From Rhizobium sp. BK196 (GTDB lineage: Bacteria; Pseudomonadota; Alphaproteobacteria; Rhizobiales; Rhizobiaceae), in assembly GCF_014193255.1 (NCBI RefSeq), contig NZ_JACHZB010000007.1, positions 186,001 through 250,000 on the forward strand: a stretch of 64,000 nucleotides of DNA, given 5' to 3'. The position numbers and the translations under genes were made by a program. The notes under the pieces were generated by a model. It was not told the DNA's origin, did no database searches, and was given only the letters and a program-made list of their open reading frames with translations. Below, one piece after another: positions 48,758-56,550 of this stretch (within the stretch, counting starts at the first letter, position 1; every line of letters begins with the position of its first letter).

Positions 48758-49243
48758 TTGGGAGTCGTGTTGATCCAAGCCGCGCCAAGTTTCCTCACGC
48801 GGTCCGGGCCGCTGGTCCGTCTCGCATTGTTCGCTCTTGCAGCCGTTTCACCGTTCTTCATCGCAGATGCCGCGCGCGCGGATTTCCGTGTCTGCAACGG
48901 TACGCAAAATCTGGTTGGCGTTGCGATCGGATATCGCGCGAAGGAAGGCTGGGTTACGGAGGGCTGGTGGCAGGTGCCGGCAACGACCTGCGCTACGCTG
49001 ATCGAGGGAGAATTACAGTCGCGTTATTACTACCTCTACGCAGAGGATGCCGCCCGGGGAGGCCGATGGACGGGTGACGTGCAGATGTGCGTGGCGGAAA
49101 ACGAATTCAAGATCGCGGGCGTGCAGGACTGCTATGCCCGGGGTTATCAAAAAATGGGATTCAAGGAATATGATACGGGCCGCCAGGGAAGCTGGATGGT
49201 TCAACTCTCCGACACCCCAGGGACGCAAGAAAGCCAGAATTGA
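48758..49243 (+). CDS. DUF1036 exported protein
   Basis: This 161-residue protein has a hydrophobic export signal ('LALFALAAVSPFFIADAARA') and a DUF1036 domain ('DFRVCNGTQNLVGVAIGYRA', core 'VCNGT', then 'GWVTEGWWQVPATTCATLI' and 'YYYLYAEDA'). Four cysteines could form disulphides. The start is uncertain: TTG at 48758 has GTGGAG upstream, while GTG at 48767 is also possible. The stop codon overlaps the pyruvate kinase ATG by one base, so the two are coupled. The function is unknown. Confidence 0.88.
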   Translation: MGVVLIQAAPSFLTRSGPLVRLALFALAAVSPFFIADAARADFRVCNGTQNLVGVAIGYRAKEGWVTEGWWQVPATTCATLIEGELQSRYYYLYAEDAARGGRWTGDVQMCVAENEFKIAGVQDCYARGYQKMGFKEYDTGRQGSWMVQLSDTPGTQESQN

Positions 49244-50682
49244 TGAAGCGTAACCGCAAAGTTAAAATCCTCGCCACCCTCGGCCCGGCCTCCTCCGAGG
49301 AATCGATGATCGAGAAGCTGCACCAGGCAGGTGCGGATATCTTCCGCATCAATATGAGCCATGCGAGCCATGATCTGATGCGCACGCTCGTCCAGCGTAT
49401 CCGCGCCGTCGAAGCCCGCTCGGGCCGGCCGATCGGCATTCTGGCCGACCTCCAGGGCCCGAAGCTGCGCGTCGGCAAGTTCGCCGACGTTAAGGTCGAG
49501 CTGAAGCCCGGCCAGACCTTTACGCTCGACAACAATGACACCCCTGGCGACAACACTCGCGTTTATCTGCCGCATCCTGAAATTCTCGAAGCCGTGCAGC
49601 CGGGCCATCGCCTGCTGATCGATGACGGCAAGCTGGCGTTGCGCGCCGAAAAGTGCGACGGCAAAAGCATCGTCACCACGGTTATCGCCGGTACCAGCAT
49701 TTCCGATCGCAAGGGCGTCAGTCTGCCCGACACGCTGCTCGGCGTCGGCGCGCTGACCGACAAGGACCGAGCCGATCTCGACGCGGTTCTCGCGACCGAC
49801 GATGTCGACTGGGTGGCGCTCTCCTTCGTTCAGCGCCCCGACGATCTCGCAGAAGTGCGCAAGATCGCCCGCGGCCGCGTCGGCCTGATGTCGAAGATCG
49901 AAAAGCCCCAGGCTCTGGAGCGCATCGAGGAAATCATCGAGCTTTCCGACGCCCTGATGGTCGCTCGCGGCGACCTCGGCGTGGAAATGCCGCTCGAAGC
50001 CGTGCCGGGTATCCAGAAGCAGCTCATCCGCGCCTGCCGCCGTTCAGGCAAGCCCGTCATCGTCGCCACGCAGATGCTGGAATCGATGATCTCTTCGCCG
50101 GTTCCGACGCGTGCCGAGGTTTCGGACGTTTCCATTGCCGTCTTCGAAGGCGCCGATGCGATCATGCTGTCGGCCGAATCGGCTTCCGGCGCCTATCCCG
50201 TCGAATCCGTTTCGATGATGGCTTCGATCGCGAGCACGGTGGAAAGGGATCCGCATTATCCGGGCATCATCTACGCGCAGCGCGCCCAACCGGAAGCAAC
50301 CGGTGCGGATGCTATCTCGCTCGCCGCCCGCCAGATCGCCGAGACGCTGAAGCTATCGGCCATCGTCTGTTATACGTCGTCGGGCACGACCGGCCTTCGC
50401 GCTTCGCGCGAGCGCCCGCAGGTGCCGATCATCGCTCTGTCGCCGATCATCAAGACGGCGCGCCGTTTGTCGGTTGTCTGGGGCATGCATTGCGTCGTCA
50501 CCCATGACGCGACAGATCTCGATGATATGGTCAACCGCGCCTGCCGCATCGTTGCTGCCGAAGGCTTCGGCAAGCCGGGCGATCGCATCATCATCTCGGC
50601 CGGTGTGCCGCTCGGGACACCCGGGGCGACCAACATGCTGCGCATCGCCTATATCGGCTCCGACGGCCAGACTGGCATCTGA
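49243..50682 (+). CDS. pykA: Pyruvate kinase
   Basis: This 479-residue glycolytic enzyme converts phosphoenolpyruvate and ADP to pyruvate and ATP. The ATG at 49243 overlaps the preceding TGA. Active-site elements in order are 'KILATLGPASSEESM', 'RINMSHASHD', 'ILADLQGPKLRVG', the conserved Lys-Glu region 'LMSKIEKPQALERIEEI', 'LMVARGDLGVEMPLE' and 'VATQMLESMI'. The C-terminal regulatory domain is complete. Coupling to a DUF1036 gene is a regular rhizobial arrangement. Confidence 0.97.
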   Translation: MKRNRKVKILATLGPASSEESMIEKLHQAGADIFRINMSHASHDLMRTLVQRIRAVEARSGRPIGILADLQGPKLRVGKFADVKVELKPGQTFTLDNNDTPGDNTRVYLPHPEILEAVQPGHRLLIDDGKLALRAEKCDGKSIVTTVIAGTSISDRKGVSLPDTLLGVGALTDKDRADLDAVLATDDVDWVALSFVQRPDDLAEVRKIARGRVGLMSKIEKPQALERIEEIIELSDALMVARGDLGVEMPLEAVPGIQKQLIRACRRSGKPVIVATQMLESMISSPVPTRAEVSDVSIAVFEGADAIMLSAESASGAYPVESVSMMASIASTVERDPHYPGIIYAQRAQPEATGADAISLAARQIAETLKLSAIVCYTSSGTTGLRASRERPQVPIIALSPIIKTARRLSVVWGMHCVVTHDATDLDDMVNRACRIVAAEGFGKPGDRIIISAGVPLGTPGATNMLRIAYIGSDGQTGI

Positions 50683-50708
50683 TCGTTTTCAGGCACAGAA
50701 AATACAGA

Positions 50709-50740
50709 GCGTCTCTCGGAAGAGGGGCGCTTTTTGTTTT
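50709..50740 (+). terminator. Terminator after pyruvate kinase
   Basis: GCGTCTCTC (50709-50717) pairs with GAGGGGCGC (50722-50730) with a GGAA loop, followed by TTTTTGTTTT. Confidence 0.9.
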
Positions 50741-50760
50741 TGATTTTGCTCTTGGTGTTC

Positions 50761-51312
50761 TTAGCCGCGGGAGAGGTGACCGACGCGATAAATCTGCTTG
50801 CCGTCCGAGGCAGGCGGGGCTTCCGCGTGAAGGCCAAATCGCACCATCGTCCAGTCATGCGGATCGAAGGCGGCTATGCGGGTGAGCACATGTTTGCCGC
50901 CGGCTTCCTGTTTTGACAGATCCACCTCCTGCTGCCGCAGGTTGGGCAGAGGGGCATGCTGTTCGATAGGGAGATATTGACTGTCGGCGAAGCGGGCATT
51001 GGCAAGGTCCGGTAAGACATGCGCATGCCAGACGATCCAGTGGCGAATGCGCGGGCGACCAAAGGCGTCCGTCAGGGCGGCAAAGCCCGGACCACAAATG
51101 AAATTGCCGGCGCCTTCGGGCTGATCCCAGAGATAGAAGGGCGAATAAAGATTTTCCCGGCTGCCGAATTCGCCCCGGCGAGCGCTCAGAAAGGCCTTGA
51201 AACCGAGATGCGGGAAGCCGTTCATTGCCGGCCCCTTGTCGCGGATGCGGTGATCGATGATCTTCATGTCGTAATCTGCAGGCAAGGTGAAGGAATATTG
51301 CATGGCCATCAT
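50761..51312 (-). CDS. DUF4865 family protein
   Basis: This 183-residue protein matches DUF4865 ('YDMKIIDHRIRDKGPAMNGFPHLGFKAFL' in part, 'NLYSPFYLWDQPEGAGNFICG', core 'YSPFYLW'). Its function is unknown; the domain shape suggests a small ligand-binding or monooxygenase-like fold, but that is a guess. The start at 51312 is preceded by GAGGAG eight bases away and overlaps the cupin gene stop (ATGA). It is the last gene of a three-gene coupled operon with the cupin and tautomerase genes. Confidence 0.88.
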   Translation of the reverse strand: MMAMQYSFTLPADYDMKIIDHRIRDKGPAMNGFPHLGFKAFLSARRGEFGSRENLYSPFYLWDQPEGAGNFICGPGFAALTDAFGRPRIRHWIVWHAHVLPDLANARFADSQYLPIEQHAPLPNLRQQEVDLSKQEAGGKHVLTRIAAFDPHDWTMVRFGLHAEAPPASDGKQIYRVGHLSRG

Positions 51313-51713
51313 GGCTGTGTCTCCTCTCTGTCAGACCAGTCGACGAAGCGTCCCTTCTCGAAACCCTGGATGCTGAGATAGCTGAAAGGGCTGTCAGCTG
51401 TTGCCCCATGCCAGTGAAGCTCGTCCGGGGCGAACCATATTGCATCTCCGGTTCTGACCTCCTCGACTGATCCACCCTTCCGCTGCACGAGACCGACGCC
51501 GGAAAGGACATAAAGAAGCTGGCCGCGCGGATGCGTATGCCAGTGCGTCACGGTACCGGGGTCGAGGGTTGCGCGCATGGCGGTGTTCTCGCCATCGATC
51601 TCGCTGTCGAGCAGCATTTCGACCCAGAAGGGTGCATTCGAGATGCCTTCGGGAGAACGGGCCGCACTGCCGGGACGGCGGATCGCCATGGTTTTCGGAT
51701 TTGCCGCGCTCAT
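51309..51713 (-). CDS. Cupin-domain protein
   Basis: This 134-residue single cupin has motif 1 'PGTVTHWHTHPRGQLLYVLSG' ('HWHTHPRGQ', metal-binding His residues and Gln) and motif 2 'GDAIWFAPDELHWHG'. It resembles the small carboxymuconolactone-decarboxylase-associated cupins often seen near tautomerases. The enzymatic role is not readable. Four-base overlaps with the genes on both sides indicate tight coupling. Confidence 0.9.
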   Translation of the reverse strand: MSAANPKTMAIRRPGSAARSPEGISNAPFWVEMLLDSEIDGENTAMRATLDPGTVTHWHTHPRGQLLYVLSGVGLVQRKGGSVEEVRTGDAIWFAPDELHWHGATADSPFSYLSIQGFEKGRFVDWSDREETQP

Positions 51714-52129
51714 GTCGGGGTCCCCATGGCGCGAGCTTCCCAGCCGGGCTCAGTCATCTGCGCCAATCCGCCGCCGAAGGACCATTCACCCGGTTCGCTC
51801 GTCGAAACGACGATCATTACATCCTCCGGACGCAAACCAGGGGAGCGTTGCAGCAATTCGACGGTTCGGCGAAAGAAGGCATTGCGCATTTCTTGCGTTC
51901 GCGGCTTGCCGGTCGTGATCGAAATCAGCACGAAATCGTCAGAGCGCGGACCGGCAAGGTAATTGCGATCGAAGATCAATTCGCCCGGCTCATGTTGATG
52001 GACGACCTGGAAGCGGTCGGCTGACGGGACATTGAACGTTTCGACCATTGCCGTGTGGATGGCGTCTGAAAGGGCGCTGAGATAGTCCTGCGACTTCCCC
52101 TTCAGAAGGGAGATGCGAGCGAATGGCAT
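51710..52129 (-). CDS. Tautomerase family protein
   Basis: This 139-residue protein of the tautomerase superfamily carries the N-terminal catalytic proline exposed after Met removal (MPFARISLLKGKS). 'LSDAIHTAMVETFNVPSADRFQVV' ('MVETFNVP') and 'PEDVMIVVSTSEPGEWSFGGGLAQ' ('EWSFGGG') mark the long, MSAD/4-OT-related single-chain form. It probably isomerises an enol/keto acid. It is the first gene of the operon and divergent from a LysR regulator. Confidence 0.92.
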   Translation of the reverse strand: MPFARISLLKGKSQDYLSALSDAIHTAMVETFNVPSADRFQVVHQHEPGELIFDRNYLAGPRSDDFVLISITTGKPRTQEMRNAFFRRTVELLQRSPGLRPEDVMIVVSTSEPGEWSFGGGLAQMTEPGWEARAMGTPT

Positions 52130-52204
52130 TGAATGCCTCCTTGTTCTTTATCTTGACAGGAGAAGCATGCCACGACACCATGATGCAGAAAATCAGAATT
52201 TTAT

Positions 52205-52217
52205 GGATATATAATCC
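52205..52217. promoter_or_regulatory. Candidate LysR operator in the divergent spacer
   Basis: The dyad GGATATATAATCC (52205-52217) lies 20 bases before the LysR start and 76 bases before the tautomerase start, a usual place for an autoregulatory LysR site. Confidence 0.4.
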
Positions 52218-52236
52218 TGAAAATTGGGATCATTAC

Positions 52237-53169
52237 ATGCGGCGGATTACATTCGACCTGGATGTGCTGAGGACATTCGCGACCGGCATGGATCTCGGCA
52301 ATTTCGCCAGGGCGGCAGATCGGCTCGGACGGTCGACATCGGCCGTCAGCGCACAACTCAAGAAACTGGAGGAACAGGCCGGCACGCCGATCTTTCGTAA
52401 ATCCGGGCGCGGACTGGCGCTGACGGAAGCCGGAGAGACGATGCTTGCCTACGCAAGGCGACTGCTCGATCTGAACGACGAGGCGGTCGCTGCGGTCCAG
52501 AGTGTCGAACTGGAAGGCTGGGTGCGGCTCGGCCTGCAGGAGGATTTCGGAGAGAACTTGCTACCCGAGGTGCTCGGACGTTTTGCCCGGGCGCATCCGA
52601 AGGTGCGGATCGAAGCACGGGTGGTGCGCAATGCCGAGCTTCTGGAACGGGTGACGACGGGGAAGCTCGATCTTGCGCTCGCCTGGAGCGCCGGCACTTT
52701 GACCGCCCATTGCGAGCATATTGCCGACGTGCCGATGCGCTGGATCGGCCCGGTGAACGGCTTACCTGCGTGGGCGGCTGGAAGCGGGGAGCCGATGCCG
52801 CTTGCTTCGCTTGAGGCGCCCTGCCTGCTCAGGAATGCCGCGACGAAAGTGCTGGACGAGGTCGGTATCTCCTGGCGGCTGTCCTTCGTCAGTCCAAGCC
52901 TCGGCGGCCTCTGGGCGGCAACCGCCGCGGGATTGGGCATTACAGTGCGAACGCCCATTGGGCTGCCCGCCAAGGTGCGGATGCTGGCGCCCGGCGAAGC
53001 GGGCTTGCCGGAGCTGCCTGACCTGGGTCTGGTCTTGCATCGAGCGGAAGCGGAGCCGGATGCTGCAACGAGTCGGCTGGCGGAACTGGTGCTGCAGGCG
53101 GTGCACGAGGCAGTGCGCGATATTCCTATCCCATCCGATCAGGAGAAGGCGCTGCGAAGGTTCGGGTGA
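52237..53169 (+). CDS. LysR-family transcriptional regulator
   Basis: This 310-residue LTTR starts at 52237 (MRRITFDLDVLRTFATGMDLG); a frame open to 52123 overlaps the tautomerase gene and lacks family residues. The HTH is 'NFARAADRLGRSTSAVSAQLKKLEE' (core 'GRSTSAVSAQLKKLE'), followed by 'IFRKSGRGLALTEAGETMLAYA'. The effector domain is complete ('VRLGLQEDFGENLLPEVLGRF'-type start, 'ATAAGLGITVRTP'). It is divergent from the tautomerase-cupin-DUF4865 operon and probably controls it. Confidence 0.92.
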   Translation: MRRITFDLDVLRTFATGMDLGNFARAADRLGRSTSAVSAQLKKLEEQAGTPIFRKSGRGLALTEAGETMLAYARRLLDLNDEAVAAVQSVELEGWVRLGLQEDFGENLLPEVLGRFARAHPKVRIEARVVRNAELLERVTTGKLDLALAWSAGTLTAHCEHIADVPMRWIGPVNGLPAWAAGSGEPMPLASLEAPCLLRNAATKVLDEVGISWRLSFVSPSLGGLWAATAAGLGITVRTPIGLPAKVRMLAPGEAGLPELPDLGLVLHRAEAEPDAATSRLAELVLQAVHEAVRDIPIPSDQEKALRRFG

Positions 53170-53395
53170 AATATTGACCCTGCTCGCGGGAGCCGGTAGC
53201 CTCCCATCGCTATGAAAATGATCGCTCTCAACATCGCTACGGTCTTCTTCTTGAGCCTCTAAGGCTCTGCCCTCGGGCAAAGGAAGATGCGGCCGCTTCA
53301 CCAGCCCGCCGGCTGGGGCGTTGCCGTGGACTGTAACCACCCTGCTTCCGGCCAATGGACAATGCCGGCAGGGTTCGGCGATAGAGAGATATTTC

Positions 53396-54202
53396 ATGAC
53401 ATCCACTGGTTACCCGCCGGCGCTCAACGCCGCGCAGATCGAACAATTCATCGAGGACGGCTTTATGCGGATCGATGATGCTTTTCCCCGTGAGGTGGCT
53501 GAGGAAGCCCGCGCCATCATGTGGCGGGACATTCCTTTCGCCGCCGATGATCCGAAGACCTGGGTGCGGCCGGTCGTCCGGCTTGCCGGCTATGGCGGCG
53601 GACCGTTCAATGCGGCGGTCAATACGCCCGTGCTGCATTCGGCTTTTGATCAGCTCGTCGGCAAGGGACGCTGGGAGCCGCGTGACGGCCTTGGCAGCTT
53701 TCCTGTTCGCTTCCCGCATCCTGACGATCCTGGTGATGCCGGCTGGCATGTGGATCTGAGCTTTCCCGGAGAGGATGGAAACCCTGACGAGCAGCGGGAT
53801 TTTTCGGCGTGGCGGGTGAACATCACCTCACGCGGACGGGCGCTCCTGATGCTCTTCCTGTTCTCGGATGTCGGCGAAGAAGACGCGCCGACGCGTATCC
53901 GGGTCGGATCGCACAAGGATATCGCAAGGATGCTGGAGCCGGCCGGCGAAGCGGGCATGGCGCATCTGTGGCTGGAGCATGTCGGCGAGGACAGGCCACT
54001 TGCTCTGGCGACCGGGCAGGCGGGTACGGTGTATTTGTGCCATCCTTTCCTTATCCATGCGGCGCAGATGCATCGGGGCAAGGAACCGCGCTTTATGGCG
54101 CAGCCGGGCCTTGCGCCTTCCGAGCCGCTAAAGCTTGTGCGTGAGGATGGCGCCTACTCGCCTGTCGAAATCGCCATCCGCAGGGCGCTTCAGCAGGGTT
54201 AA
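53396..54202 (+). CDS. Phytanoyl-CoA dioxygenase (PhyH) family protein
   Basis: This 268-residue Fe(II)/2-oxoglutarate oxygenase starts at 53396 (MTSTGYPPALNAAQIEQFIEDG); the frame is open to 53321. The N-terminal 'QIEQFIEDGFMRIDDAFP' is the typical PhyH opening. The iron ligands are likely His and Asp in 'AGWHVDLSF' (H-x-D) and the distal His in 'CHPFLIHAAQMHRG', followed by the 2-oxoglutarate Arg in 'EPRFMAQPG'. The substrate is unknown. It follows the LysR gene on the same strand by 226 bases. Confidence 0.88.
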   Translation: MTSTGYPPALNAAQIEQFIEDGFMRIDDAFPREVAEEARAIMWRDIPFAADDPKTWVRPVVRLAGYGGGPFNAAVNTPVLHSAFDQLVGKGRWEPRDGLGSFPVRFPHPDDPGDAGWHVDLSFPGEDGNPDEQRDFSAWRVNITSRGRALLMLFLFSDVGEEDAPTRIRVGSHKDIARMLEPAGEAGMAHLWLEHVGEDRPLALATGQAGTVYLCHPFLIHAAQMHRGKEPRFMAQPGLAPSEPLKLVREDGAYSPVEIAIRRALQQG

Positions 54203-54630
54203 CAGCATGTCCCCAACCGCTGCGCAACTCTGCGTGATGGCGGATGTGGAGGAGGTTGCTTCGTATCGGAACTTCCGCCACTTCGGGGAACCTCCTCCAC
54301 AAGATGCCCATGTTCGCGAAAAGGGCGCTATTTTTGCGTCCGAACGGACGCTCGGTGCTCTCAGTGGAGGAGGTTCATCCCAAGTGGAGGAGGTTCGGAG
54401 GAGGTTGCCTCCGCCGGTTCAAATCATTGATATATATAGATTTAAATCGACTGGAGGAGGTGGAGGAGGTTAGTTGCTCAAACATGCCGGAAGTCACTTT
54501 TGCCGGCATTTATAGAGGCGGCATCGCAGCGCTTACGGCTCCTCTTGGAAATACGCTTTCTACCTCCGCCACCTCCGCCACCCCGCCGCGGACGGAGAGG
54601 ATGCATCCAATTTTGCCTGCTACATCACGC
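54203..54630. repeat. Repeat-rich intergenic region with GTGGAGGAGGTT elements
   Basis: Four exact copies of GTGGAGGAGGTT lie at 54246-54257, 54364-54375, 54384-54395 and 54460-54471, and one exact inverse copy (AACCTCCTCCAC) at 54289-54300. Partial copies are at 54396-54406 and 54451-54460. An AT-rich stretch (54421-54450) separates the last units. Hairpins GCGTCC/GGACGC (54336-54351) and ATGCCGG/CCGGCAT (54484-54509) follow, then a tandem CTCCGCCAC pair near 54563-54581. No gene is supported: the open frames here only reflect the repeat composition. Confidence 0.75.
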
Positions 54631-55569
54631 CTACATTTCCTGTTGTGCCGCCCGGCGGATTGCCTGCGGCGGCTGGCCGAAGGCGCGCAGGAAGGCGCGG
54701 CGCATACGTTCGCGATCGGCAAAGCCGGTTTCGCGGGCGACGACATCGATCGGATGGCGGCCCTGCTCCATCATCAGGCGGGCCGCCTCCAGCCGCAGGT
54801 TTTCGACGGCCTTTGCCGGCGACTGACCCGTTTCGGCGCGGAAGGCACGGCTGAACTGACGGGGGCTCAGATGCGCGGCCTCGGCCAGTTCCTCCACTGA
54901 GAGCGTGGATTTCAGATTGCTGCGCGCATGCGCAAGGGCCTTCTGGATGCGGTCCGATTTCGGTTCGAGCTCCAGAAGAGCCGAAAACTGGGACTGACCA
55001 CCGGCGCGGCGATGATAGACGACGAGCATGCGGGCGACGGCGCGGGCGATTTCCAGCCCGTGGTCCTTCTCGACCATTGCGAGCGCCAGATCGACCCCCG
55101 CCGTCATGCCCGCCGAGGTCCAGACGGAACCGTCGATAATGTAGATGCGGTCCTCTTCCATCCTGATCTCGGGGTAACGGTTCTGCAGTTCGCGGGCGAG
55201 ATACCAATGCGTCGTCGCGCGTCGGCCACCAAGGACACCGGCTTCGGCAAGCAGGAAAGCGCCGGTGCAGATCGAGGCAAGGCGGCGCGCCGCGGGAAGG
55301 GCTGCGCGGATGAAATCCGCCTCGGCCTGACTGGGCAGCCTGATGTCGGGTGCTCCGGCGACGATCAGCGTGTCGAAATCGGGATCGCCGAAGGCTTCGG
55401 TTTCGATGATCATACCGAGCGAATTGGCGATCGGGCCGCCGGTCTCGGAAAGATAGTGGATGTCATAGGCCTTTTCCCCGAGTTCCAGATTGGCGAATTC
55501 AAAGGCGGAGACGGCAGCGAGGCTCATGATCTGGAAACCGGGAAAGAGCAGGAAACCGATTTGCTGCAT
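54631..55569 (-). CDS. GlxA-family transcriptional regulator (DJ-1/PfpI-AraC)
   Basis: This 312-residue regulator has an N-terminal class I glutamine-amidotransferase-like (DJ-1/PfpI) domain ('IGFLLFPGFQIMSLAAVSAFE', core 'LLFPGFQIMSL', and 'ASICTGAFLLAEAGVL' with the nucleophile-elbow Cys) and a C-terminal AraC double HTH ('LSVEELAEAAHLSPRQFSRAF' and 'PIDVVARETGFADRERMRRAF'). The ligand is unknown. It is divergent from an SDR gene, and the spacer has an inverted ATGTCCT/AGGACAT pair that suggests a regulator-target relationship. Confidence 0.93.
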   Translation of the reverse strand: MQQIGFLLFPGFQIMSLAAVSAFEFANLELGEKAYDIHYLSETGGPIANSLGMIIETEAFGDPDFDTLIVAGAPDIRLPSQAEADFIRAALPAARRLASICTGAFLLAEAGVLGGRRATTHWYLARELQNRYPEIRMEEDRIYIIDGSVWTSAGMTAGVDLALAMVEKDHGLEIARAVARMLVVYHRRAGGQSQFSALLELEPKSDRIQKALAHARSNLKSTLSVEELAEAAHLSPRQFSRAFRAETGQSPAKAVENLRLEAARLMMEQGRHPIDVVARETGFADRERMRRAFLRAFGQPPQAIRRAAQQEM

Positions 55570-55592
55570 GGCGTCACGTCCTCAAAAAGGGA

Positions 55593-55629
55593 ATGTCCTA
55601 AAAGGTGGTATATATGACATTCAGGACAT
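55593..55629. promoter_or_regulatory. Inverted ATGTCCT/AGGACAT operator candidate
   Basis: ATGTCCT (55593-55599) is an exact inverse of AGGACAT (55623-55629), 30 bases centre to centre, in the divergent spacer between the GlxA-type regulator and the SDR gene. Confidence 0.5.
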
Positions 55630-55698
55630 CGGCAATCGGGCGTAGAACTCTCCTCAAGCGCAGGCAATCGGGCCGGCGCACGAAATGGAGAAACGATC

Positions 55699-56496
55699 AT
55701 GGCACAAGAACATAAGGGTACGGCGCTGGTCACGGGCGCCTCGTCAGGCATTGGCGCGATCTATGCCCACCGGCTGGCGAAGCAGGGCTACAATCTCATC
55801 CTTGTGGCCCGCAACGGCGAGCGGCTGAAGGCGCTGGCAAGCCGGCTGAGCGATGAAACGGGCCGAACCGTCGAGGCGCTGTCTGCCGATCTCGGCAACA
55901 AGGACGATCTCGCCAAAGTCGAGAAGGTGCTGAAGGAAGATCAGAGCATCACCATGCTCGTCAACAATGCCGGCTTTGGCGGCACGGCGCCGCTGCTCGC
56001 CTCCGACGTCGACAAGATGCAGGAAATGATCGAGCTCAACGTGACGGCGTTGACGCGGCTGACCTATGCAGCTGCGCCGGGCCTCGTTGCCCGCGGTGGC
56101 GGCACAATCATCAACATCGCCTCGATCGTCGCAATCGCGCCCGAGGTCCTGAACGGTGTCTATGGTGGCAGCAAAGCCTTCGTGCTCGCCTTCAGCCAGT
56201 CGCTGAAGCACGAGCTTGCCGACAAGAATATCCGCGTTCAAGTCGTATTGCCGGGTGCTACGGCGACCGAATTCTGGGGTATCGCCGGCACACCGGTCGA
56301 GCACCTGCCGGGCGAAATCGTCATGTCGGCGGAAAACATGGTCGATGCCTCGCTGGCAGGTCTTGCCGAGGGAGAGTTTGCGACGATCCCGGCGCTCGAA
56401 GATGCCGGCCTGCTCGCCGCTTATGAACAGGCGCGCCAGGCGCTGATGCCGAACCTGTCGCGTTCGCTGCCGGCTCCGCGCTACAAGGTCGCCTGA
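55699..56496 (+). CDS. Short-chain dehydrogenase/reductase
   Basis: This 265-residue classical SDR has the nucleotide-binding 'LVTGASSGIGAIYAHRLAKQG', the structural 'LVNNAGFGG' and catalytic residues Ser ('INIASIVA'), Tyr and Lys ('YGGSKAF'). All needed residues are intact. The substrate is unknown; the 'DltE/YqjQ'-like branch of SDRs is the best visual fit. It is transcribed away from the GlxA-type regulator that probably governs it. Confidence 0.93.
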   Translation: MAQEHKGTALVTGASSGIGAIYAHRLAKQGYNLILVARNGERLKALASRLSDETGRTVEALSADLGNKDDLAKVEKVLKEDQSITMLVNNAGFGGTAPLLASDVDKMQEMIELNVTALTRLTYAAAPGLVARGGGTIINIASIVAIAPEVLNGVYGGSKAFVLAFSQSLKHELADKNIRVQVVLPGATATEFWGIAGTPVEHLPGEIVMSAENMVDASLAGLAEGEFATIPALEDAGLLAAYEQARQALMPNLSRSLPAPRYKVA

Positions 56497-56550
56497 GGGC
56501 GGCCACCGGAGAACGACATCGTCCGCAGGTGGCCGCGGACGATGTTTCCG

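Noticed and set aside
54203..54630. CRISPR array
   Set aside because: Repeat units are only 12 bases, irregularly spaced, and one is inverted; no cas genes are present.
54244..54900. A protein with repeated EEV units in the repeat region
   Set aside because: The periodic residues only mirror the GGAGGAGGTT DNA repeat, and the frame runs antisense into the GlxA-type gene.
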